A stretch of DNA of 8,435 bases from Prevotella sp. UBA2739. Lineage in GTDB: Bacteria > Bacteroidota > Bacteroidia > Bacteroidales > Bacteroidaceae. The stretch spans positions 1 to 8,435 of the forward strand of contig DEJV01000070.1 of assembly GCA_002353525.1 (NCBI GenBank), in the 5' to 3' direction. Positions 1 through 6,649 of the stretch are shown here, piece after piece; position 1 is the stretch's first letter, and each line of letters starts with the position of its first letter. The notes under the pieces were generated by a model. That model did not search any database. It was not told the DNA's origin and saw only the letters and a list, made by a program, of their open reading frames with translations. The position numbers and the translations under genes were made by a program.

Positions 1-87
1 AACAAAGTCGTCGTCGCTGCAGGCTGTAGTTGCGGCGATACCGCAACATACAAGGCCCATGCAGAATATATTGATCATTTTTTTCAT
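1..87 (-). CDS. N-terminus of a lipoprotein, cut by window edge; probable surface glycanase of the PUL
   Basis: Only 29 codons are present, from the ATG at 87-85 to the window edge. They encode a basic start (MKKM), a hydrophobic stretch, and a lipobox-like TTAC with Cys at residue 23, followed by SDDD. This is a signal-peptidase-II lipoprotein signal. The acidic run after the Cys fits the lipoprotein export signal that sends Bacteroidetes lipoproteins to the cell surface. The gene begins only 7 nt after the stop of the preceding gene, so it is almost certainly in the same operon. No catalytic domain is visible. In fructan PULs of Bacteroides the gene after susC-susD and a DUF4960-type protein is a surface GH32 endo-fructanase (BT1760 in B. 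thetaiotaomicron); that identity here is inference from position only. A second glycan-binding lipoprotein is the main alternative. Confidence 0.75.
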   Translation of the reverse strand, partial: MKKMINIFCMGLVCCGIAATTACSDDDFV

Positions 88-94
88 AAGGCTA

Positions 95-1492
95 TTATTT
101 CGTTAGATAGTTAAATGCATTCTGAGTGATGATGGCAATGTTCTTATGGAAGTTCTCCACATAGCCAGCCTCGTAGGTGTAAGAGTACCAGTCGTAGCAA
201 CCCGAGCCGATGCAGATGATGCCGCCACGGCCGTCGTGTGCAGGATACTCCCAGGCTACCACGGCTCCGTCGCCGCCCACACCGAGAATCTTACCGCCTG
301 TGCGTGCCTCCCATGCTGCATGGTTGTCGTAGCCGCCCCAGTCGGTGCCAATGTGGTACTGGGCTGTAGAGTTGGTGATGTGGTAACCGGCATCGGTGCA
401 GTAGACCTCTTGTGCATTGTCGCCGGCAACAAGGTTCTGCCACAGGGCATGACCGTTCTGACCGTCGAAGATGCGGAATGACCACGGACCGCCGCAGAGC
501 TCGGCACCATCCTCATTCTGTCCCCAGCAGTTGTTGGGTGTGGTCCACTCGTCGTCGCCGGTCACACCGATGAACGACGGCAGGTTGGTGGCATAGCGGG
601 TGAGGAAGAACGAACCGCCATTCTCGTAGAACGAGCGCAGCTGGTTGGTGGCAGCCAGGGCCTCAACGGCATTGGCAGCGAAGGCATCGTGGCCGTCGAC
701 ACCGCCATCCTTATGATAGTGCCACCAGATGATCTTACACTCGGAGAGGTCGATCTGCTCCGACTGGATGTCGGCAAACGAGGCATACATCGACTCAGGA
801 ACGTTGGCCAGCATCCACGAGCAGGCAGCCTGTGCCTCGGGGTCGAGCTTCGACATGTCGGAGGCGGCACCCACGAAGACAGCCTTCGGACGGCCAATGG
901 AATAGACGGTCACCACGTACTTGCTCTCGGCGGTGTTGTTGGTGACGGTGTAGGTGACGGGGGCGCTGAAGTCGGTGGCCGCACCGCTGATGGGGCTGAT
1001 AGAGGCATTGACAGAGACCTCGATGGTAGGAATGATGCTCTTCACATCGACCGAAGCCGGCACATAGACGGTGATGGTCTTGTTCTCCTGGTCGATGATA
1101 CCCGTATAGATGTCGTTGGCGACAAACGAGAGAATCTTCGCCTCATCGTGCAGCACGGAGATGTTCCAGTCCAGATAGAGGTCGTTCATCCGCACGCGGA
1201 TGGCCTGTGCCTCAGTCATGTTGAGCACCTGTCCCTGGGCAATGTTGGCAGTAGCGCCATCCGAGATTTTCAGGCTGGTGACGGTCATCTGCGAGGCAGG
1301 TGTTCCCTCGGGCAGTCGCACCACGATGCTGCGTGTGGCCAGGTCGATGGTACCGGCATAGCCGTTGAGCGATATCTCCTCGATCAGGCAGTTGCCCGTG
1401 AGGTCGAGCTTGCAGTCGTCGTTCTTGTCGCAGGCAGTGAGGCCCAGCATGGCGACGAGGGCAAAAAGGATATATGAATATATTGATTTCAT
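95..1492 (-). CDS. Surface lipoprotein with two Ig-like repeats and a DUF4960-like C-terminal domain, in the surface glycan-binding protein position
   Basis: A 465-residue lipoprotein. A signal peptide ends in lipobox LTAC with Cys21, followed by DKNDD, an acidic surface-export-type tail. Residues about 36-117 and 118-198 look like two copies of one beta-sandwich repeat: each starts with a strand, then a G-x-ID segment (GTID, GIID), then an alternating hydrophobic strand (SIVVRLPEG, TITVYVPAS). Residues about 200-465 form a separate domain that I match from memory to DUF4960. Its layout looks alpha/beta: strand KAVFVG, helix, strand KIIWWHY, helix, strand SFFLTRY, and a final NAFNYL. Mature-chain cysteines are unusually many (26, 35, 224, 252, 322, 333, 365, 427, 432). 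The gene follows susD by 60 nt and precedes another lipoprotein by 7 nt, where SusE/SusF-type proteins sit. It probably binds glycan at the cell surface; an enzymatic role cannot be excluded. The ATG at 1492 is the only start that gives a full signal peptide. Confidence 0.85.
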   Translation of the reverse strand: MKSIYSYILFALVAMLGLTACDKNDDCKLDLTGNCLIEEISLNGYAGTIDLATRSIVVRLPEGTPASQMTVTSLKISDGATANIAQGQVLNMTEAQAIRVRMNDLYLDWNISVLHDEAKILSFVANDIYTGIIDQENKTITVYVPASVDVKSIIPTIEVSVNASISPISGAATDFSAPVTYTVTNNTAESKYVVTVYSIGRPKAVFVGAASDMSKLDPEAQAACSWMLANVPESMYASFADIQSEQIDLSECKIIWWHYHKDGGVDGHDAFAANAVEALAATNQLRSFYENGGSFFLTRYATNLPSFIGVTGDDEWTTPNNCWGQNEDGAELCGGPWSFRIFDGQNGHALWQNLVAGDNAQEVYCTDAGYHITNSTAQYHIGTDWGGYDNHAAWEARTGGKILGVGGDGAVVAWEYPAHDGRGGIICIGSGCYDWYSYTYEAGYVENFHKNIAIITQNAFNYLTK

Positions 1493-1513
1493 CGTTTCTG
1501 TATTTGTTGTTTC

Positions 1514-1544
1514 ACTATAAACTCTAAACTATGAACTCTAAACT
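1514..1544 (-). repeat. 14-bp tandem repeat in the leader between susD-like gene and surface lipoprotein gene
   Basis: On the plus strand ACTATAAACTCTAAACT (1514-1530) recurs as ACTATGAACTCTAAACT (1528-1544), 17 bases with one mismatch and a period of 14 bp, so about 2.2 copies. The 11-mer AACTCTAAACT is repeated exactly at 1520-1530 and 1534-1544. It fills the middle of the 60-nt gap between the two genes, in the untranslated leader of the downstream gene. No hairpin or promoter is evident in it. Short AT-rich tandem repeats like this are, as I recall, common between Bacteroidales genes; function unknown. Confidence 0.8.
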
Positions 1545-1552
1545 AAAGGAAC

Positions 1553-3307
1553 TTACCAGTTGCCACAGTTTTGCTTGTAGTTGCCGTTGGCAGCCGAGAA
1601 CTGCTGATAAGGAATGGGCAGATACTCGTTCTTGTTGGCAGTAAACTTAGCTTCCTCATAGACGTTGCACTTCGATTTCTCGACGGCATAGTATTCGTTG
1701 AGCACCGTGGCGGCCTCACCCCAGCGCACCAGGTCGAGGAATCGCTCGGACTCCATGGCCAGCTCGAGGCGGCGCTCCATCTTCACAATCTTCATGGCCT
1801 GCTCTTTCGAGTAGGTGCCGGTGTAGTTCTTGCAGTAGAACTTCACGCCGTACTTCGAGGGATAGCTCGAGATCATCTGTGTGGAACCGGCAGCACGTGT
1901 GCGGATCTGGTTCACCAGCTGGATGGCCTCGGAGGTGTTGCCCAGCTGGGCCTGAGCCTCGGCACGCATGAGCAGCACGTCGGCATAGCGGAACACGATG
2001 CGGTTCATCGAAGATGCCCAGAACGAGCTCTTGATGAGATAGGTGTTGAGCAGGGCGGGGTCAACGTTCTGCTTCAGGGTGACATAGTATCCGTAGAGTC
2101 CTCCCGAGCGGCTCCAGCTTGACGAGCGGTCCATCATGAACTTGCTGTTGAACATGTAGGGCAGACCGGGCATGCCCACGGTGAGGAAGAGGCGCGGGTC
2201 GGCGTTGTCGGTAGCCATGTCGTAGTCGGCCTTGTTGTAGTCGTCGAGCAGGGGCAGTCCGTCGGCACCCGTGCGGAAGGCGTTCACCAGGTTCTGCGAG
2301 GGCTTGTAGAAGTCGCATCCACCGTCGGTCACATTGACAATGTTGGGGCAGATGAGTCCGTAGCCCAGGTTCAGGTTGCCATATTTTGTTCCGTCGTTGC
2401 GTGAGTACTGGATGGCCCAGATAGACTCGCAACCGTTCTCAAACTGCTCTTCGGGACGGAAGTTGTTGTGGATGTCGTTCTCCAGGCCATAACCTCCGGC
2501 AGCATAGATGGCAGGAGCGGTATACTCGACCACCTTTTTGAGGTCGTCCTCATTGATAGAGGTCACCTCGTTGGTGTTCTCGTTGTCCTGACGGTAAGCC
2601 TTATAGAGATAGACCTTTGCCAGGAATGCGGCACAGGCAGCCTTGGTGGGACGGCCCTTGTCGGCCTGCGTCACAGGCAGCACGTTGTAGGCCCACTCCA
2701 GGTCTTCGGCAATCTTTGCCCAGCCCTCGTCGTTGGTAAACTCGGTGTTGGTAATCTGTCCGTACTCGTCGTAGGTGAGGTCGGTGCGCAGCACGAAGGG
2801 AATCTTCTTGAAGAGGCGCTTCAGCTGGAAGTGAGCATAGGCACGGAGGAAACGAAGCTCGCCTAGACGCTCCTGCTTGAGCGTGTAGCTGTCGTCGCAG
2901 TTCTCTACGGCATGAATGGCGGCATTGACTCGCGAGAGGGCGTTGTAGAGGCGCACCCAGATATCGTTGAGGTTCCAGCTGGTGCTGAGAATGCCCTGCG
3001 ACACTTCCAGCTGGTGGAACACGTCGCCGTCGTTGGTGGTTGAACCGCCCTTGTAGGCATCGTCAGAGCGCACGTCGTAGTTCCACAGCGAGAACGAGGC
3101 ATTGATGTCCTCGGCAGTCACAAAGACGGCATAGGCCGAAGTCACCTGATTGTCTACGTATGCAGGCGTGTTCACCTGCTCGTCGGAAAGGGTGCCTTGG
3201 GGTACTTGCTCGTTCAGGAAGTCAGAACATGAGCTGAGAAGCAGTGAGCAAGGGGCAAGGAGCAGGAGGGCTGCTGCTTTCATCTTATTATATATCTTTG
3301 TATTCAT
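1553..3307 (-). CDS. SusD/RagB-family glycan-binding outer-membrane lipoprotein
   Basis: A 584-residue SusD-like protein, which forms the surface lid of the SusC transporter and binds oligosaccharide before import. The signal peptide carries lipobox LSSC (Cys27), followed by SDFLNE, the usual opening of the family. The motif GELRFLRAYAHFQLKRLF near residue 150 is the characteristic helical (TPR-like) signature. The C-terminus has the family's ERRLELAMESERFLDLVRWG and NEYLPIP segments, and the length is typical. I chose ATG 3307 as the start. A TTG at 3331 extends the frame by eight codons but puts a non-basic stretch ahead of the signal peptide, and an ATG at 3283 is a shorter alternative that also keeps the lipobox. 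The gap after the susC-like stop is 32 nt, so the two genes are surely co-transcribed. Sugar specificity cannot be read from the sequence. Confidence 0.96.
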   Translation of the reverse strand: MNTKIYNKMKAAALLLLAPCSLLLSSCSDFLNEQVPQGTLSDEQVNTPAYVDNQVTSAYAVFVTAEDINASFSLWNYDVRSDDAYKGGSTTNDGDVFHQLEVSQGILSTSWNLNDIWVRLYNALSRVNAAIHAVENCDDSYTLKQERLGELRFLRAYAHFQLKRLFKKIPFVLRTDLTYDEYGQITNTEFTNDEGWAKIAEDLEWAYNVLPVTQADKGRPTKAACAAFLAKVYLYKAYRQDNENTNEVTSINEDDLKKVVEYTAPAIYAAGGYGLENDIHNNFRPEEQFENGCESIWAIQYSRNDGTKYGNLNLGYGLICPNIVNVTDGGCDFYKPSQNLVNAFRTGADGLPLLDDYNKADYDMATDNADPRLFLTVGMPGLPYMFNSKFMMDRSSSWSRSGGLYGYYVTLKQNVDPALLNTYLIKSSFWASSMNRIVFRYADVLLMRAEAQAQLGNTSEAIQLVNQIRTRAAGSTQMISSYPSKYGVKFYCKNYTGTYSKEQAMKIVKMERRLELAMESERFLDLVRWGEAATVLNEYYAVEKSKCNVYEEAKFTANKNEYLPIPYQQFSAANGNYKQNCGNW

Positions 3308-3339
3308 AATTATCAAACTGTCAATAATCAATTATCCAT

Positions 3340-6300
3340 TTAGAACGACACATTAATACCGAAGGTCACATTGAGAGGAATGGGGTAGCCGAAGGTAGGC
3401 ACCTCGGGATCGACGCCCGAATAGTCGCCGCTCTTGATGGTGAGCAGGTTCTGGGCCGACAGATACATGCGCAGGCGCTGCATGTAGAGTTTCTTGGCAA
3501 AGGTCTCGGGGAAGTTGTAACCAAACTGGATGGTGCGCAGCTTCAGGAACGAGCCGTTCTCTACGTAGTAGGACGATACGCGGGTCTCGTTGTTGGTATC
3601 CATGGTGGTGAGTGCCGGGATGGTAGAGCCCGTGTTGGCGGGCGACCATGCGTCGAGCACGCGGATGCCCTTGTTCAGGTTGGGCACGTTCACGCCGGCC
3701 CACAGGTCGGTCTGCCGCTTATAGTCGATGGTCATCACGTCAGAGCCCTGTACGCCCTGCCAGAACATGGTGAAGTCGAAGTTCTTGTACTGCAGATAGA
3801 CATTCAGACCATAGGTGAAGTCGGGTGTCGGGTCGTAAATCCAATCCTGGTCGGCCTCGGTGATGACACCATCCTTATTGAGGTCGAGGAACCGCATGCG
3901 GCCCACACCGGCGCCTTCCTGACGGGCGTGGTTGTCCACCTCTTCCTGATTCTGGAAGATGCCGTCGAAGATGTAGCCCACTTGTGCTCCCATGGGATGG
4001 TCTACAACGCTCTTCACGCCGTTACCACCGAAGGTGCCACGGGCGGCAATGGTCTCGGGCAGTTTGGTGATCTTGTTGCGGTTGGTGCCGAAGTTTCCGG
4101 TCAGGTCGTACTGGAAGTCGCCAGCCTTGCCGCGATAGCCCACGGTGAGCTCCACACCACGGTTGAGCATCTCGCCGGCGTTGATCCACATGGCACTACC
4201 CTCGCCCATGACGCCTACACCAGGCATGTTGACCAGAATATCGGTGGTCTTCTTGTTATACCAGTCGAAGCTACCGTAGAGGGCATTGCCAAAGAGTCCG
4301 AAGTCGATACCAAGGTTGGTCTGTGTGGTGGTCTCCCACTTGATGTTGTCGTTGCCAATCTGGTTGCGCTTGAATCCGCTGTCGAGAATGCGTCCGCCGT
4401 TGCTGCCCTGAATGTCGTAGCCGGTGTTGTAAGAGTCACCGCCGAAGTTCAGGCTGCCGGTAGTGGTATAGAGGGTGTAGCGGGCCGTATTCGAGATTTC
4501 CTGGTTACCGGTCTGTCCCCACGATGCACGCAGCTTGAGGTTGTCGAGCCACGACTTGGTGTTCTTCATGAACTGCTCTTCGCTGATGCGCCATCCGAGC
4601 GAGATAGAGGGGAAGGTACCATACTTGTTGTTCTTACCGAAACGGCTCGAACCGTCGCGGCGGATGGTGAGCGATGCCAGATAGCGGTCGTTGTAGGTGT
4701 AGTTCACCTTGCCGAAGAACGACACGAGCGAGAATCCCTCACCCGAACCGTAGGCCTTGTCGGTGCCCTCGGTACCGGCGCTGGGCCACATGTAGTCGGT
4801 GTTCAGCACGGCATAGTCCTGACGCAGGCCCGAGAACCACACGTCGTCCTGACGGTTGAGCTCAATACCGGCCAGTGCGTCGGCACGATGCTTGCCCACC
4901 TCAAAGTTATAAGATGCCACGGCATTCCACATCCACTTCATCCAGTGCTCTTGCTTGGCCTCCACGCCATTCTCGTCGCGGGCCACGTTGCCGTTGGCCA
5001 GCGGATAGGTGAAGATGCGCTGCTGCTTCTGGCTGTAGTCGATACCGAAGGTGGTGCGCAGGTTGAATCCCTTGAACAGGGCCAGGTTCACGTGCACGTC
5101 GCCAAACGTACGCCAGTAGGTGTAGCGGTTGTCGGCATTGCGCGAGAGGGTTGAGCGCGGGTTCTCGCGGTCGGCATAGCCGCCGGTGAGGTTGGCATAC
5201 TCGCCCTTCACATTATAAATAGGATAGTTGGGGTTGAACTGGAGGGCATTCTCAAGGAATCCGCCGGGTGCTCCCACCTCGCTGGTGCGGTTCAGGGTGA
5301 AGTTCTCACCGATGGTGAGCACGTCGCCGATGAGTTTGTACTCGGTGTTCATACGGGCTGAGAAGCGCTCGAAGTCGGAGGTCTTGATCACACCCATATT
5401 CTTATAGTAACCCAACGAGAAGAACGACGAGCCGCGCTCGTTGCCGTTGCTCATGCTCACATTGTAGTTCTGCACCACACCTGTGCGGGTAGACTCGTCA
5501 AACCAGTCGGTGTTGTCGGCCTCAACGGTGTTCTGGGCATCAAGATACTTGCTCATGATGACATTGTTGAGCTGCGGATGGCCGTTCTGGTCGTAGCCCC
5601 AGTCGAAACGGTAGCCCAGATTGTTGTTGTTCGGGTCCAGATGGTCGTTCACACGGGCCTGCCAGAAAGCCTGGCCCCACTGCTCGGCGTTGAGCACCTT
5701 CATGCGGTGGGCATACATCGAGGCGGCAATGCTGGCGTCGAAGTCGACACGCACCTTGCCGTCCTTACCTTTCTTTGTGGTGATGATGATCACACCATTG
5801 GCGGCACGGCTACCGTAGATGCTGGCCGAGGCTGCATCCTTCAACACCTGGATAGACTCGATGTCGTTGCCGTTCAGCTCGTGCATACCAGCCTTGGTGG
5901 GCACACCGTCGATGATGTAGAGCGGGTCGTTGTTGTTCAGCGTACCGTTACCACGAATGCGCACGGTGGCGGCACCCGATGGGTTACCGTCGGCTGAGAT
6001 GTTCATGCCTGGCACGCGTCCCTGCAGGGCCTTCATGGGGTTGTTCTCGTTCTGCTTCTGCAGTTCGCTGACGCTCACCACGCTGACGGCACCTGTGAGG
6101 TCGGCCTTGCGCTGGGTCTGATAACCGGTCACGACCACCTCGTTCAGGGTCTGTGCATCCTCAACGAGTTTCACAATCATTTTGTCCTGGGCAGCCACCT
6201 CCTGCGGGTTGTAGCCCACATAGGTGATGACCAGCATGGCTCCCGGCTGCACTTTGATACGGAAGTTTCCGTCGAAGTCGGTCACTACGCCATTGGTCGT

Positions 6301-6444
6301 ACCCTTCTCCTTCACCGTAGCGCCGATGACACCCTCGCCGGTCTCATCCACCACGGTTCCTGTGATTTCCGTTTGCGCGTACATACATATCGTACTCGCA
6401 AAGATGAGCATGACGCTCATAAGGAATCTCTTCAGTTGTTCCAT
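3340..6444 (-). CDS. SusC/RagA-family TonB-dependent outer-membrane transporter
   Basis: A 1034-residue TonB-dependent transporter that imports oligosaccharides with its SusD partner, using energy from TonB-ExbBD. Residues 1-24 are a type I signal peptide ending MYAQ. Residues 26-95 form the CarboxypepD_reg-like domain (ITGTVVDETGEGVIGATV). The TonB-box-like NEVVVTG is at 101-107. The plug covers about 108-226 with the family motifs VRIRGNGTL, DPLYIIDGVP, and SIQVLKDAASASIYGSRAAN. The rest is the beta-barrel, ending in an aromatic residue (NVSF). A DLNKDGVITEAD segment near residue 854 is the Asp-rich loop common in SusC proteins. No STN domain precedes the CarboxypepD_reg domain, so control by an anti-sigma/ECF pair is unlikely, in agreement with the adjacent AraC-type sensor. 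The frame is intact. It is the first gene of the operon, with a promoter element 47 nt upstream of the start. A fructan substrate is an inference from context. Confidence 0.97.
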   Translation of the reverse strand: MEQLKRFLMSVMLIFASTICMYAQTEITGTVVDETGEGVIGATVKEKGTTNGVVTDFDGNFRIKVQPGAMLVITYVGYNPQEVAAQDKMIVKLVEDAQTLNEVVVTGYQTQRKADLTGAVSVVSVSELQKQNENNPMKALQGRVPGMNISADGNPSGAATVRIRGNGTLNNNDPLYIIDGVPTKAGMHELNGNDIESIQVLKDAASASIYGSRAANGVIIITTKKGKDGKVRVDFDASIAASMYAHRMKVLNAEQWGQAFWQARVNDHLDPNNNNLGYRFDWGYDQNGHPQLNNVIMSKYLDAQNTVEADNTDWFDESTRTGVVQNYNVSMSNGNERGSSFFSLGYYKNMGVIKTSDFERFSARMNTEYKLIGDVLTIGENFTLNRTSEVGAPGGFLENALQFNPNYPIYNVKGEYANLTGGYADRENPRSTLSRNADNRYTYWRTFGDVHVNLALFKGFNLRTTFGIDYSQKQQRIFTYPLANGNVARDENGVEAKQEHWMKWMWNAVASYNFEVGKHRADALAGIELNRQDDVWFSGLRQDYAVLNTDYMWPSAGTEGTDKAYGSGEGFSLVSFFGKVNYTYNDRYLASLTIRRDGSSRFGKNNKYGTFPSISLGWRISEEQFMKNTKSWLDNLKLRASWGQTGNQEISNTARYTLYTTTGSLNFGGDSYNTGYDIQGSNGGRILDSGFKRNQIGNDNIKWETTTQTNLGIDFGLFGNALYGSFDWYNKKTTDILVNMPGVGVMGEGSAMWINAGEMLNRGVELTVGYRGKAGDFQYDLTGNFGTNRNKITKLPETIAARGTFGGNGVKSVVDHPMGAQVGYIFDGIFQNQEEVDNHARQEGAGVGRMRFLDLNKDGVITEADQDWIYDPTPDFTYGLNVYLQYKNFDFTMFWQGVQGSDVMTIDYKRQTDLWAGVNVPNLNKGIRVLDAWSPANTGSTIPALTTMDTNNETRVSSYYVENGSFLKLRTIQFGYNFPETFAKKLYMQRLRMYLSAQNLLTIKSGDYSGVDPEVPTFGYPIPLNVTFGINVSF

Positions 6445-6485
6445 TTAATTTTTTACGTTTTGAGTTAGTACTAATTTTAGATTTC

Positions 6486-6516
6486 TGCCACAAAATTACC
6501 AACTCAGAACGCAAAA
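6486..6516 (-). promoter_or_regulatory. Probable promoter of the susC-like operon
   Basis: Read on the minus strand, TAATTTTG (6498-6491) matches the Bacteroidetes -7 consensus TAnnTTTG. A TTTTG (6516-6512) lies upstream, but only 13 nt separate it from the -7 box, shorter than the usual gap to the -33 TTTG. A weak or misplaced -33 element would fit an activator-dependent promoter. Transcription would start near 6486, giving a leader of about 42 nt before the ATG at 6444. The sequence continues as TGGC, exactly as at the sensor promoter. Confidence 0.6.
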
Positions 6517-6518
6517 TG

Positions 6519-6550
6519 CTATTAATAATCGTTCATAGACTATTAAAAAT
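6519..6550 (-). promoter_or_regulatory. Direct-repeat pair A, 21-bp period; candidate AraC-type activator site
   Basis: On the coding strand, ATTTTTAATAG (6550-6540) and ATTATTAATAG (6529-6519) match at 10 of 11 positions and are spaced by exactly 21 bp, two helical turns. AraC-family dimers commonly bind direct half-sites at this spacing. The proximal copy ends 2 bp from the TTTTG of the putative promoter, where class II activators bind. The link to the neighbouring regulator is inference. Confidence 0.5.
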
Positions 6551-6564
6551 GTTACGTGAAACAA

Positions 6565-6595
6565 TCGTTGAATAGAAAGTTCGTTTCGTTGAATA
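6565..6595 (-). promoter_or_regulatory. Direct-repeat pair B, 21-bp period; second candidate regulator site
   Basis: TATTCAACGA on the coding strand occurs exactly twice, at 6595-6586 and 6574-6565, again 21 bp apart. A partial relative, TATGAACGA, lies at 6537-6529 inside pair A. A 7-bp inverted repeat (AGAAAGT at 6574-6580, ACTTTCT at 6595-6601) overlaps the pair but has no T-tract, so it is not a usual terminator. This may be an upstream operator for the same AraC-type protein. Confidence 0.4.
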
Positions 6596-6627
6596 CTTTC
6601 TTTTCCAGCGTTTACGCCCAATTCCCG

Positions 6628-6649
6628 CTCAGTTTTCACTCAGTTTTCG
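6628..6649 (-). repeat. 11-bp tandem duplication over the stop codon of the sensor gene
   Basis: CGAAAACTGAG and TGAAAACTGAG lie head to tail on the coding strand (6649-6639 and 6638-6628), with one mismatch. The TGA stop (6642-6640) is in the first copy. Because 11 is not a multiple of three, the second copy falls in another frame and does not extend the protein. It looks like a slippage duplication. Confidence 0.7.

Noticed and set aside
689..1477. 262-codon plus-strand frame antisense to the surface lipoprotein gene
   Set aside because: A shadow of the real gene, without signal peptide or family motifs.
3308..3331. TTG start eight codons upstream for the susD-like gene
   Set aside because: It adds residues that spoil the short basic n-region of the lipoprotein signal; ATG 3307 gives a typical one.
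3928..5154. 408-codon open frame on the plus strand, antisense to the susC-like gene
   Set aside because: Same reason: the opposite strand encodes an intact SusC barrel, and codon bias against TTA, CTA and TCA on that strand keeps the antisense frame open.
6574..6601. 7-bp inverted repeat considered as a terminator after the sensor gene
   Set aside because: The stem is short, the loop is 14 nt and no T-tract follows. It overlaps the 21-bp direct repeats, which explain the similarity better.
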